64,000 bases of DNA from Escarpia spicata (Eukaryota > Annelida > Polychaeta > Sabellida > Siboglinidae): contig OZ023216.1 in NCBI GenBank assembly GCA_963995525.1, positions 36,119,468-36,183,467 on the forward strand, written 5' to 3'. Shown piece after piece: positions 11,770-24,105 of the stretch (positions are counted from its first letter, which is position 1; each line of letters opens with the position of its first letter). Below the pieces are notes generated by a model. That model saw only the letters and a program-made list of their open reading frames with translations. It searched no databases and was not told the origin of the DNA. The position numbers and the translations under genes are program-made.

Positions 11770-12400
11770 TACGTTGTAGGAATTGAACTCAGACCAACTA
11801 GTTGTACAAACGAAACACTATGCTTTGACCAACACGCTGCACGAATTGAACTCAGACCAACTAGTTGTACAAACGAAACACTATGCTTTGACCAACACGC
11901 AGCACGAATTGAACTCAGACCAACTAGTTGTACAAACGAAACAATATGCTTTAACCTAACTACACGCTGCACGAATTGAACTCAGACCAACTAGTTGTAC
12001 AAACGAAACACAAACTTAGCCGAACAAGTGGTACGAATTGAACTCAGACCAACTAGTTGTACAAACGAAACAATATGCTTTGACCAACACGCTGCACGAA
12101 TTGAACTCAGACCAACTAGTTGGACAAACGAAACACTGTGCTTTGACCAACACGCCGCACGAATTGAACTCAGACCAACTAGTTGTACAAACGAAACACA
12201 AACTTAGCCGAACAAGTGGTACGAATTGAACTCAGACCAACTAGTTGTACAAACGAAACACTATGCTTTGACCAACACGTGCCACGAATTGAACTCAGAC
12301 CAACTAGTTGTACAAACGAAACACTATGCTTTGACCAACACGCTGCACGAATTGAACTCAGACCAACTAGTTGTACAAACGAAACAATATGCTTTCTCAA
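11770..12400. repeat. 63-bp tandem array, left arm of B (~10 copies)
   Basis: Units start gaattgaactcagaccaact, continue with agttgtacaaacgaaacact, and end with atgctttgaccaacacgctgcac. The starts at 11781, 11844 and 11907 give a 63-bp period. Some units carry the variant tail aacttagccgaacaagtggt. Since 63 is divisible by three, all frames stay open; this is not evidence of coding. Confidence 0.9.
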
Positions 12401-12414
12401 AAGGGAGTAAATAG

Positions 12415-12900
12415 ACGGGTTACCGCGTCAAATTCCACCAAATCGACGGAATTCCACCAGAATAGACGGGTTATCGCGTGAGATTCCATCAAAAAGATGG
12501 AATTCCACCTCAATAGACGGGTTATCGCGTGAGATTCCATCAAAAAGATGGTATTCCACCTGAATAGACGGGTTATCGCGTGAGATTCCACCAAAAAGAT
12601 GGAATTCCACCTCAATAAAAGGTTATCGCGTGAGATTCCACCAAAAAGATGGAACTCCACCTCAATAGATGGGTTACCGTGTGAGATTCCACCAAAAAGA
12701 TGGAATTCCACCTCAATAGACGGGTTATCGCGTGAGATTCCACCAAAAAGATGGAATTCCACCTCAATAGATGGGTTACCGTGTGAGATTCCACCAAAAA
12801 GATGGAATTCCACCTCAATAGATGGGTTACCGTGAGAGATTCCACCAAAAAGATGGAATTGCACCTCAATAGACGGGTTATCGCGTGACATCCCACCTCT
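12415..12900. repeat. 51-bp tandem array, left arm of B (~9 copies)
   Basis: Units contain agattccatcaaaaagatgg, aattccacct and caatagacgggttatcgcgtg, with 51-bp spacing (for example 12481 and 12532). Internally gattccaccaaaaagatgga is an imperfect hairpin. From 12900 to 13060 a related ~50-bp unit (caattcgacgtgtt, gcgtgacatctc) continues. The ORFs on both strands come from the period being a multiple of three. Confidence 0.9.
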
Positions 12901-13151
12901 TTCATGCAATTCGACGTGTTATTGCATCAAATCCCTCCCCTTTCAAGCAATTCGACGTGTTGTCGCGTGACATCTCACTGCTTTCAAGCAATTCGACGGG
13001 TTATCGCGTGACATCTCTACCAAACTTAGCGCACGAGGCTACGGCCGAGACATTGCATGAGACTACGGACGAGACATCGCATGAGACTACGTGTTCCAAG
13101 AACCATTCCGTTGTTTACATTTGAACAGTAAACACGTATATCAAGAGCTTA

Positions 13152-13798
13152 TGGACTAGTCTACCAGCTACCAACAAGCCTACATCATCATCATCATCAC
13201 GTGCAGCCTTCCAGTACCCAGATTGCAAGAGACATTTCACACGTCGAGACAACTTGAAACGACACAGTGTCCTCAGACCGACACCACTATGTCAATAACA
13301 TGTAAGGACAACCACCTGACAGTCATTCAAAGAGGTGACCATCATGGTTCCCAACGCCACTCAACGGACACCAATGTAATTAGTCAGAGTATTGCCGTCA
13401 ACCGGGCCATGATAGATCTCTACTCGTTGACACACTTCTGGGAATATCGGAAGCGTAAAGGCCGCCATGACATTCAAGTAACTTCCTGTGTGACTTCATT
13501 TCCGACGTAGCGTCCCTAGTAGAGGCTGCCATAGCAAGCGAATTTGAAAACTACTATGATCGAAAACGACTATGTCAATAACATGTAAGGACAACAACCT
13601 TAGAGATCTATCATGGCCCGGTAGATGACAATACTCTGACTAATTACATTGGTGTACGTTGAGTGGTGTCGGTCTGAGGACACTGTGTCGTTTCAAGTTG
13701 TCTCGACATGTGAAATGTCTCTTGCAATCTGGGTACTGGAAGGCTGCACGTGATGATGATGATGATGTAGGCTTGTTGGTAGCTGGTAGACTAGTCCA
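13152..13798. mobile_element. MITE with ~0.25-kb inverted ends and TA target duplication
   Basis: The element begins tggactagtctaccagctac and ends with the exact complement (gtagctggtagactagtcca). It is flanked by TA at 13150-13151 and 13799-13800. The opposite arm of structure B has gagctta joined directly to the next element, so this insertion is younger than the inverted duplication. Inverted arms cover about 13152-13415 and 13550-13796, interrupted by an indel. TA duplication is usual for Tc1/mariner-type insertions; that assignment is inferred from the duplication alone. Confidence 0.8.
13205..13285 (+). pseudogene. C2H2 zinc-finger-like fragment inside the MITE arm
   Basis: One frame of the arm reads FQYPDCKRHFTRRDNLKRHS, which resembles the half of a C2H2 finger with a Cys, the aromatic residue, an Arg/Asp/Asn recognition helix and a first His. 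The same words occur in complement at 13680-13745 because the MITE is a palindrome. The second Cys and the second His of a full finger are not apparent. The transposon has probably captured an exon piece, or the likeness is by chance. Confidence 0.35.
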
Positions 13799-13822
13799 TA
13801 CCCAGCTAACAAAAACAGGTTC

Positions 13823-14232
13823 CCAGAACGTTAGTTTTACGTTACGATAACGTTAGTGATAACGTTCGGAGAACGTTTTTTTTGGAAAGTTTTCTTAACG
13901 TTCCGAGAACGTTACAGATAACGTTGTTGCGTAACGTTAGCATAACGTTTTTCCCTAACGAGAGCAGAACGTTTTTTTGGAAAGTTTTCGTAACGTTCCG
14001 AGAACGTTACAGATAACGTTGTTGCGTAACGTTAGCAGAACGTTTTTTTGGAAAGTTTTCTTAACGTTCCGAGAACGTTACAGATAACGTTGTTGCGTAA
14101 CGTTAGCATAACGTTTTTCCCTAACGTTAGCAGAACGGTTTTTTGGAAAGTTTTCTTAACGTTCCGAGAACGTTACAAATAACGTTATTGCCTAACGTTA
14201 GCAGAACGTTTTTGCCTAATGTTAACAGAACG
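13823..14232. repeat. AACGTT-rich subterminal array, left
   Basis: Units of roughly 60-130 bp carry the palindrome AACGTT more than 20 times, in contexts such as cgttccgagaacgttacaga and taacgttgttgcgtaacgtt. Larger blocks repeat with ttttttggaaagttttctta between them. The dense short palindromes could be binding sites for the element's transposase, by analogy with the subterminal repeats of CACTA and other TIR transposons. Confidence 0.8.
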
Positions 14233-14301
14233 ATAAAGCAATAATAAATGGGTCTTCATTACTTTTATTTACACATGTCAGTTACATGGTAGTTACAAAA
14301 C
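14233..14301 (-). terminator. 3' UTR and polyadenylation signal of the DUF4806-like gene remnant
   Basis: After the stop codon at 14302-14304, the minus strand reads through a short 3' UTR with AATAAA (complement of 14264-14269), about 35 bases beyond the stop. The sequence then enters the AACGTT array. This is the usual layout for a transposon gene ending close to its terminus. Confidence 0.55.
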
Positions 14302-15609
14302 TCAATCTTCCTCGTCATCATCTTCAACCTGGTTGACCTGGGTGACTGCCGGCATCTGTTAAATATAAACATGTATTCTAAATATCAATATGAATCAAAC
14401 ACTATTTATTTTGGGGAATGTAAAGGCCTTTTGTAAAGAGTATGTTTGATGACGTATTGTTGAACAATTAGCTGAGTAACCCACGTTGCCTGGGGAAAAA
14501 AGTTTGCTTGCACTGAAACTCTTGAAATTGTGACTCCCCGATACCCCACCGCCCTAGACGGGCGGGCGGGCGGGCGGGCGGGCGGGCGGGCGGGCGGGCG
14601 GGCGGGCGGGCGGGCGGGCGGGCGGGCGGGCGGGCGGGCGGGCGGGCGGGCGGGCGGGCGGGCGGGCTGACAGGCGTACAGACAGACAGACACAGAAACA
14701 AATTACAATATAGATTTTTGCACACACAAAAACACAATGTATATGCATGTATTTGTTGCAATAATTTATTTGTATTTGTTGCAATAACATGAATCTAGTT
14801 ATTATTTTGTATCAGAGACAGGTGTTATTTTACGTAAGAAAAAGAACATAGTGTATTAATATGGCTTTCTCCAGCAACATTAATCGTGTATTAATTATAA
14901 CCACTAGGAGAGAGTCATATTGATTTCATGGGAATCCACAAATTTATATCTATGGCCTACCAAATTCAATAGCAAGGCCAGGGGGCATTTCATTTACGAA
15001 AGAAATTACTAAGAGCAAGTCATGGTCAAATACCTTGTTGGCCTTTCTCCCTCCTCTGTGAGGTGCAAACTTCTTCAATGTAATTAACTTTTGAAATTTT
15101 GTGAATGCGTGTACACTCTTCTGAAATCAATGAGAAAAACGAAATGAGGTAACACATTACAGACTAAAATATCTTGAAGGGAAACAAAAGGCAACTTTTG
15201 TGGCTATGCACCTAAAAACTTAATATAAGCTAACCATTTGCAACTACAATCAACATCTTCACATCAGTGATTAACTTGTAATGCAGTCTCAAAGTGGAAG
15301 ATTCTAAAATGTCCGATATCAAAGAAACCAGCATCTTACCCATGGCACAGTAAATTACCAGTGGAGGAATAATGGATCACGTCCAGAGTTTTGAGTTTGA
15401 TCAATTGCTATAAGGTGATAATTGTATTAATCGGTGACCAGGTGATATAAAAATAAAGAAAAGAGAAACATACTGATCACAACTTGGCAGATGGACAACT
15501 CCACGAACTTTCGCTTCAATTTTTTCCCCAGGCTCTATTGTCCAAGAATATCATTCGTTGCCACCTTCCGCAACATGCGACGAATATTATCGCCAATATT
15601 CACTCCTCT
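14302..15609 (-). pseudogene. Spliced gene end with DUF4806-like domain (broken)
   Basis: Three putative exons lie on the minus strand. Exon 15609-15484 reads IRRMLRKVATNDILGQ, a TAG stop, then SLGKKLKRKFVELSIC. This resembles the DUF4806 domain pattern of RRxL, a T-N-D/E block, a G-K-K segment and F-x-x-L. Exon 15120-15034 (87 bp) has a tttcag acceptor and a gtattt donor, and encodes a basic stretch with HAFTKFQKLITLKKFAPHR. Exon 14355-14302 has a taacag acceptor, encodes PAVTQVNQVEDDDEED and stops. The last two exons join in phase 0. The stop in the first exon suggests a frameshift next to it. DUF4806 proteins are common next to transposon ends in aquatic animals; their function is unknown. 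The upstream exons are missing, and nothing recognisable lies beyond 15.7 kb on this strand. Confidence 0.5.
14559..14667. repeat. (GGGC)n tract, G-quadruplex prone
   Basis: About 27 copies of the tetranucleotide gggc lie uninterrupted on the plus strand. Four or more GGG runs with one-base loops meet the standard G-quadruplex pattern. The tract is in the intron of the DUF4806-like remnant. The PARPPARPP-type ORFs on the minus strand are products of the repeat. Confidence 0.95.
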
Positions 15610-15699
15610 CTAGGAGCTCAAGTAGAGAACCTTAAGATAAATCAAGAGAAACAATTAAAGTCATGTTTCAAAACAACTTGATATGAACACCTTGAGAAA

Positions 15700-16430
15700 A
15701 TGTATATCCACTGATATATTGCCTATCAAAACTTTGTATTGATACAATTGTCGTTTTGTTTATTGTTGCCAAAATATACACTTTTTTACATTTATCTTTA
15801 AACATACATGTAGCAATATGTTTGATTCACTAAGGGCTTTTCCATTTAAACAGTTGAGGGAGTGGTCATGGATTTGTTTGGCCCCACTACCCACACATAT
15901 TGAACTACTTACCTACCCACACATCTCAATATAATTTCTGCCACATACATGTACCTTGAGAAAATGCCCCCCTCCTGCATTTTAATTACTTTTCAACTTT
16001 TTAAATACCGAGGCCTCATATTTACCCCCACCCACAAACAAATTAATTGATACCCCCACCCTAGACAATTTGAATGTTATTTTATTTTACCTGGTAACGC
16101 ATTTAAAAAAAACTCAGGTCCCCACATTAAAATGTTTAATGCAAAACCCAGAATTATTAATGAAAACCCCTCCTTACAGTTTTCTTCTGGAATTCCTTGT
16201 CCTCAAGTTTCTGGCAAAGACCTACCAGCTGTCCTAATTGCCCCATAAATTTCAGCCAGCTCCTAATGCTTACTTTCGAGATTTGCAGAGGCAATCAAGC
16301 CATGATTAACCATCAACCCCTTGACATTACTAGTGGACATTCTATTGTTAAGGACCCGTAGGCGTGTATAGATATTTTTAAACATTTGTTTTCACCAGAA
16401 TGACATACAATTATCATTCTATACCACTGG
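15700..16430. other. No gene seen
   Basis: AT-rich internal DNA of the 10-kb TIR element. It contains T-rich and C-rich patches (ccccactacccacacatatt), and I recognise no exon, TIR or tandem array. Confidence 0.5.
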
Positions 16431-16437
16431 CGTCCAG

Positions 16438-17410
16438 TCGTACAACCGGCAACTTTATCACACATGGACATGATCCTCTACCCGGTGACTTTATCACACG
16501 GACATGATCCTCTACCCGGTGACTTTATCACACGGACATGATCTTCTACCCGGTGACTTTATCACACATGGACTGATCCTCTACCTGGTGACTTTATCAC
16601 ACATGGACATGATCCTCTACCCGGTGACTTTATCACACATGGACTGATCCTCTACCTGGTGACTTTATCACACATGGACTGATCCTCTACCTGGTGACTT
16701 TATCACACATGGACATGATCCTCTACCCGGTGACTTTATCACACATGGACTGATCCTCTACCTGGTGACTTTATCACACATGGACTGATCCTCTACCCGG
16801 TGACTTTATCACACATGGACTGATCCTCTACCTGGTGACTTTATCACACATGGACATGATCCTCTACCCGGTGACTTTATCACACGGACATGATCCTCTA
16901 CCCGGTGACTTTATCACACATGGACTGATCCTCTACCTGGTGACTTTATCACACATGGACATGATCCTCTACCTGGTGACTTTATCACACATGGACTGAT
17001 CCTCTACCCGGTGACTTTATCACACATGGACATGATCCTCTACCTGGTGACTTTATCACACATGGACTGATCCTCTACCTGGTGACTTTATCACACATGG
17101 ACATGATCCTCTACCCGATGACTTTATCACACATGGACTGATCCTCTACCTGGTGACTTTATCACACATGGACTGATCCTCTACCCGGTGACTTTATCAC
17201 ACATGGACTGATCCTCTACCTGGTGACTTTATCACACATGGACATGATCCTCTACCCGGTGACTTTATCACACATGGACTGATCCTCTACCTGGTGACTT
17301 TATCACACATGGACTGATCCTCTACCCGGTGACTTTATCACACATGGACTGATCCTCTACCTGGTGACTTTATCACACATGGACATGATCCTCTACCCGG
17401 TGACTTTATG
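16438..17410. repeat. ~39-bp minisatellite, about 25 copies
   Basis: Units read ggtgactttatcacacatgg then acatgatcctctaccc. Two length variants alternate: one with acatgatc and one shortened to actgatc, plus a few with cacggac. The order of variants shows blocks that have themselves been duplicated. No coding frame is consistent with it. Confidence 0.95.
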
Positions 17411-17426
17411 AAAACTTTTATTATAC

Positions 17427-17700
17427 CCAGGGCTGGGTCCAATTATGTGACTGTATTTGTAATTGATTACAGACAAATGTTGTAATTGATTATGTTTTTG
17501 AACATGTCCTGCAATTGTAATATATTTTTCTGTGTAATTGAGTTTAGTTACATCAATTACACAGTTTTTATATAAAAAAACTATTAAAAAACAGCTATCT
17601 AAACCATACAAGATCCTCAATGCCTGAGTTGTGATACAGTGATCCCAACGTGTCATTAACATAACTGTGATAATTAATGAGAAGGACACACTTGGCTGTC
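17427..17700 (+). mobile_element. hAT-like terminal sequence, copy 1
   Basis: The segment begins cagggctgggtccaattatg and continues through aattgattacag-rich DNA. A start of CAGGGCTGGG is typical of hAT-type non-autonomous elements. A second start lies at 17872, in the same orientation. I see no matching inverted end, so this is a fragment. Confidence 0.45.
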
Positions 17701-17871
17701 AGTGTCCACTACTACTGGTTTCTCAGACAGTGGATTACCATCTGTCACTGTCCAAGGGTCAATAGAGACCATTATAGCTAATGCAATTAGGCTCTAGTCA
17801 GCGTGCTTTATGGAATCTATTTGCTCTATAACATTTTATTTCAATCAATTGTCCTTGTCTAGTTCTGTCAG

Positions 17872-17950
17872 CAGGGCTGGGTCCAATTACACAAAATCAA
17901 TTACAATTACTTTTCATTTGTCACTGCAATTAAAATTACTGATGCGTTAA
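17872..17950 (+). mobile_element. hAT-like terminal sequence, copy 2
   Basis: Begins cagggctgggtccaattaca, followed by aaaatcaattacaattactt. It is a direct repeat of the terminus at 17427, so two related insertions or one duplicated end lie about 445 bp apart. Confidence 0.45.
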
Positions 17951-18738
17951 TGGGACCTACGTACTTATTAGTTAGTGAGTATTAACTAGTTTAACCTATT
18001 CAACATAGACAAAAGTCTATGGAGTTATGTCTTTATTCTAATTAAGTCCTGCTGTCACAAAGTCATAATGTCAATCCTGTAGTAGACATTACCGTTAATG
18101 TAATGGGGACAAGAGAACGGCAGGGGACAACTTTAAAGGGGTGAGTGTAGATGACAGTGAAACTAACAGCTGCAGCACTGTCAGTGCAGCCATGACACCA
18201 CTGCTGTCCCAAGGAGGCACCTTGGAGACCCATTAGCGAAGTAGCCCACCTTTGGGACTTGGAGTTCAACTAAGGTGATTAACTGACCAGATGGAAACTT
18301 GTGTTGCCCCTTTGTGGTAAACAGGCCAATTTACCCCTTTGGGAGACATCTACACTGGATAATATAGTTTTGTTTACGTTACTTAGTATATATTAAGGGT
18401 CTCTGTGTACATATCTTACTGATTGTTATAATAGTGTTATGTAATATTTAATTGCATTTCAGTCTCATGAACATACATTAGTAGTTTACACTATTATTAT
18501 CACCCAAATGTGTTACTAAATTAGAGTAGGAAGACAACATTGGATCAACCAGGTAATCTGTCCCACAACATTGAGATGGCAGATTCACCACAGACCTACT
18601 CTTCCCTGTCACTGGTAGCGAGTCACTGAACTGGAATTGGAAATACTAGTCTAGTTTTCGATGCTCAGTAAACCAGTATAATTTATTTCGGCCGACTATT
18701 TGTTTATATGCCACAGTATTACTCGTATTACGTATATA
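17951..18738. other. No gene seen
   Basis: Non-repetitive AT-rich DNA within the 10-kb element. A 68-codon minus-strand ORF at 18063-18269 shows no domain I know. Confidence 0.4.
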
Positions 18739-18933
18739 ATAGCACTCGTGAATCCGGATCCACCTCGATTTCGCCGTGATAACTTGAGTTTTGCCTAAAT
18801 TTGATACATCAGAGCGTTAATTACATCGTAAACGTAAATATGCGTGGGATAAGGTTGAATAATTGAACTAACGCACTGATGTATCAAAGTTAGGCGCAAT
18901 CGAGGTGGGTCAGGATTCTACGCTAGTGCCCAT
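18739..18933. mobile_element. Small hairpin MITE
   Basis: The left half (gaatccggatccacctcgat, gcctaaatttgatacatcag) matches the complement of the right half (gaatcctgacccacctcgat, gcctaactttgatacatcag) over about 80 bp per arm, with a small loop. The length of about 195 bp and the hairpin shape are those of a MITE. A related end may be present at 49205-49265. Confidence 0.65.
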
Positions 18934-19339
18934 ATGTAAATTACATTTCCTAAGTAGTTCTTGCGTCGCGCAATTGCGTGACAATGCGATATCACTGAAC
19001 TAGACAATGGACGAATTTAGTCACAGGTCTAGTTAGAACAGCAACGATATAAGTGTATGTAAATAGCATAGTACATACCTCTCAATTCAAACGATGTGTT
19101 CCCTTCGCTTCCCTAGTAAGTTCCCTTTCACAAATGCCTTCGTCTTCCAGACCTGATTACCGGTCAGCTGTATAATGATTGCCGGGATAGCCGGTTTGAA
19201 TAATTACTGTCAGTAGATACTACAAATTGAAACATTTTAGTTCCGCCCTGATTAGTGCTCCCAATTAATATCTGCCGGACAATTGGCACCAGAATCAGTT
19301 AAGGTTGCACACATTTCATTGCAGGAGATCGTTGTTTGT

Positions 19340-19600
19340 CAGTAGTGTTGTATGTCAGATAACTGCTTGTCCCTACGTGGGACATAGATGATTATCTGTA
19401 GACGGTATAAAAGGAGACATAACTATAGAGTTGGGGAGATCACTTTCCCTGACTAGGGAGATCACTTTCCCTGACTAGGGAGATCTCTTTCTTGTTGCTA
19501 GATGTCATGTTGTTGTACGTTGTGCAATAAAAGCCTATGCTATAGGTCGAGTCTGGACGTCTGCGATTTTTAATGTGAGACCTCGCTAGTCCTGACTAGA
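19340..19600 (+). mobile_element. Possible solo LTR
   Basis: A stretch of about 260 bp carries a TATA-type box (ggtataaaaggag, near 19408) and a downstream polyadenylation signal (gcaataaaagcc, near 19525), in LTR-like order and spacing. Between them are two tandem copies of ggagatcactttccctgact. No second LTR, primer site or gag/pol reading frame lies near. The TG...CA borders and the target duplication cannot be fixed by eye. Confidence 0.35.
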
Positions 19601-21094
19601 AAAAAACCCATGAACGAAGTAGGGAGGACACCTAGCCAGACTGCGATGTCTTGTACACTATGGCATATCGCATGTACAGAGCAGCCCAGCGCTTTAGCGT
19701 CTATGAAAAATTAGCTGCCAACAATATGTGGTTGAAGACGATTGGTATGTGGCTGGTCAGTGTTAAAACAATGTCCTTGGCTAGACGAATGGCGGAACCA
19801 CTTTATCAGTGCCACTGCTGTGGCCTTCATCTCGCCAATACTCGCCAGTGCTTAGTCCTGATTCTAATTTTTGAGATAAACCAGTCTATGTTGTGTTGTG
19901 TATATAAATCTGGTTTGATTTGGTTTTAAAACTGCAAATGTGAAACACATAGGCCCACACACCACAAGTTATAACATTGTTGGATTGCAACAAAAATTAG
20001 CACTGTCACCATTGCACGAATATCCCGTTTACACTTTAGCAAACGTGCCCCGCATGTGGACTACTTCTTAATTTTTGTATAAATATTACATGAAGATCTG
20101 CAGATCCAGCGCCCCACAGATATATATATATATATATATATATCATAAAGAAATTATTATAATTGCTTAATGACATCCTCAATAAGTTATTGGTCCTCCG
20201 TAATTTTAAAGTCAACAATGTCGGCCCGGCAATTGGTTTTGATTAGTTACAGTTCAGATGTAATAATTATAGACAAAGTCAATACTTTTGACAAGTTAAA
20301 CAAATGAGTGCACTTTTTATTAAATTGACTAAGGGTAATTGTCATAAATTATTCACACATTACCTACTTTGGCGATGAAAGAAGATAACAGTTAAGGATA
20401 TGTTTTATAATATAAATATTGTTTTAGCCGAAATGTACATTGTAGTACGAATACAATTTATTATAAATCGAAATATGTTTATGTGAACAACAGTGAGAGT
20501 ATAAGTACTGTTTGAATGGTATACATACATGTTGTTGTACAAAAGTGAACCGAATCATTCTCCCACCAAAATATAATAGTTCGGTTGAAAATCCCGACCC
20601 ATATTTTCCATAATTCCGAAGTATTGACCATTTCCTAACGAATCCCACTTGAAAGTTACACTGGCGCGCCTGCGCATATGTCATTTGCGTTTGTACTGGG
20701 TTTCTGCCGGGACAGTTTTCAATTTGACTGATTAGCAGATTTTGTGCTGGTTTTAACTTGGTATTGATGATACACTCAGTGTTTACAAGGGTGAAACATG
20801 TTTATCGATCATGTAGTGTTTGGATCATTATGATAATAATAATCTGACCATCATTTCATCTTCTTCGTTGTCGTCTTCTTCTGAATTATCATCTTCATAT
20901 GCATCACAGTTATCGATCTCTTCTTCATGTTCATTGTCAATACCATCAATCATCATCACCATTCTGCATCATCATCATCATAATTATTGATAATCATGGT
21001 TTTCATCACCTTATTCGTCTTTGTGTGTGCGTATGCGCGCGCACGCGCGTGTGTGTGGTCGTGTGTAAGTGGGTGTGTGTTTGAGTGTGTAATC
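19601..21094. other. No gene seen; ATC/TCT-rich low-complexity patch at 20855-21000
   Basis: The ORFs here (19651-19929 plus, 20424-20684 minus) match no family I know. A (TA)n tract is at 20120-20142. Positions 20855-21000 are rich in cttctt and catcat triplets. Confidence 0.4.
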
Positions 21095-21395
21095 ATGTAT
21101 GTAAAAAATAAAAAATAAGTTCTTATATAGCGCTTTACACTTTACTCCCTGGCAGACCTGTTCAATCGAACACCATCTTGACTTCTCTGGGAAGCATTCA
21201 GTAAGGCTGCAATTAATGCGCGAAGACCATCTATAGCCAGGTACTCATTCATACAGCTGAGTGAACTGAAGCAATGTAAAGTAAACGAACTTGCCCAAGG
21301 TTCGATACCGCCGCAGGATTCGAACCCACGTTCTCTCAGTCGAGAGTCCGGAGCTCTTACCGCTCGCTACTCCGCTCCACGTGACCTACACTCCA
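21095..21395 (-). mobile_element. tRNA-derived SINE (same family as 59990-60325)
   Basis: On the minus strand the head has a tRNA-like A box (tagcgagcggtaagagct, complement of about 21352-21370) and a B box (gggttcgaatcc, complement of about 21316-21327). The body then reads cgaaccttgggcaagttcgt and agttcactcagctgtatgaa, and the tail has tggcagggagtaaagtgtaa and gcgctatataagaactta. The plus-strand copy at 59990 has the same order, which defines the family. A (TA)n array lies just upstream of the head. Confidence 0.85.
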
Positions 21396-21407
21396 ATCCA
21401 CCACATC

Positions 21408-22620
<1,213 letters not shown>

Positions 22621-22624
22621 GAAC

Positions 22625-22980
22625 ACGTGCATTCACGTGAATACACGTACGTCTAGAACCGTACCAATTAATTTCTCCAGTTCTGCACGCGAAAAAAAAA
22701 ACACGAATTCACGTGAATATGCGTACGGGTAAAACAGTGCCATTTTCTCCAGGTCCACATCTGAAAAAATAAGTGAATTATTCACCTGAATACACGTGCT
22801 GCTAGAATCGTATAGGTTTCCCCAGTTCGACAGGAGACATTTTAAAACATGTGAATTCACGTGAATACACGTTCCACTACAACCATACCAGTTTCTTCAG
22901 TTCAATCCGTGAATTGATGAAGATGCACGTGCATTCACGTGAATTAATTACACACGTACTGGTGGAGCCGTACCAGTTAG
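22625..22980. repeat. ~76-bp tandem cluster centred on ATTCACGTGAAT
   Basis: Five diverged units each contain the 12-bp palindrome ATTCACGTGAAT, at 22631, 22707, 22779 (one mismatch, CACCTG), 22855 and 22933. Spacings are 76, 72, 76 and 78 bp. Flanks such as agaaccgtaccaattaattt and tttctccagttc recur. The rest of each unit has drifted more than the palindrome. Confidence 0.75.
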
Positions 22981-23292
22981 AAAGACACTTGTCAAACTGG
23001 TTCAAAATTGGTTCCTTGTTTACTGGGTAGTCTGGGGGACAAAACCTCCAATTGCACCCCCCTTAATTGAAGCTTGCTAAAAAAAACTCAAATGGCGTCG
23101 GAACGAATTTAATTAAATGTAAAGTCCCAGTGTCGCAGAACGTTTTTACAACTTTAGCAATACATCTTACGACTGACTACTCATTTGAAACTAACTGACC
23201 ATGTTATCCTCATGTCTTGGCCGAAAATGATTGGGCATGTAGCATAGTATACCATTAACTTACTTGCGTTTTATAATGAAATGTACATTGTG

Positions 23293-23813
23293 TCCGAACG
23301 TTCTAGTAACGTTCTCATAACGTTATTGAAGCATTATGTTCCACGAACGTTCTTCGAACATTGTGTCAGAACGTTCTAGTAACGTTCTCATGACGTTATT
23401 GAAGCGTTACGTTCCACGAACGTTCTGCGAATGTTCCTGCGATTAGCAGATGCAGATATTTATATAAAAAAACACAGTCCACGATATCCCCATGTATTGA
23501 CCGAAAATGATTGGGTATATAGTATACGCCATTAATTTTATTTACGTTTTGTAATAAAATGTACACTGTGTCCGAACGTTCTAGTAACGTTCTCAGTACG
23601 TTATTGAAGCGTTACGTTCCACGAACGTTCTGCGAACGTTCCTAGACTATTAGCACATGCAATTTTTTTAAACATACTGTTTATTTCCTATTACGACGTT
23701 TATATCTTAACACTGATGATGTAGAAAACATGTTTACCACCGTGAAACGTCATATATGAAAAACAAAATTCCGTAACCTAAATATAACATTGCGCTAACG
23801 TTAGCAGAACGTT
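23293..23813. repeat. AACGTT-rich subterminal array, right
   Basis: Units of about 100 bp and longer contain cgaacgttctagtaacgttc and ttgaagcgttacgttccacg, repeated near 23295, 23370 and 23572. It matches the left array in motif but less in detail. Confidence 0.75.
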
Positions 23814-23839
23814 ATGTGTTTGCTGGGTAAGCTCATAAT

Positions 23840-24105
23840 GTACGTGTTTACTGTTCAAATGTAAACAACGGAATGGTTCTTGGAACACTTAGTCTCATGC
23901 GATGTCTCGTCCGTAGTCTCGTGCGCCAAGTTTGGTAGAGATGTCACGCGATAACCCGTCGAATTGCCTGAAAGCGATGAGATGTAACGCGATAACACGT
24001 CGAATTGCCTGAAAGCAGTGAGATGTCACGCGATAACACGTCGAATTGCTTGAAAGGGGAGGGATTTGACGCAATAACACGTCGGATTGCATGAAAGAGG
24101 TGGGA
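23840..24105. repeat. ~50-bp array, innermost right arm of B
   Basis: Complement of 12900-13060: units with ataacacgtcgaattgcctg and gagatgtcacgcg. Three to four copies. Confidence 0.7.

Noticed and set aside
11766..12909. Long ORFs on both strands over the 63-bp and 51-bp arrays
   Set aside because: Both periods are multiples of three, so every frame without a stop in one unit stays open throughout. Frames on opposite strands are equally long, and the arrays are in inverted arms of a transposon.
14406..14790. PARPPARPP-repeat ORFs
   Set aside because: Translations of the (GGGC)n tract in overlapping frames.
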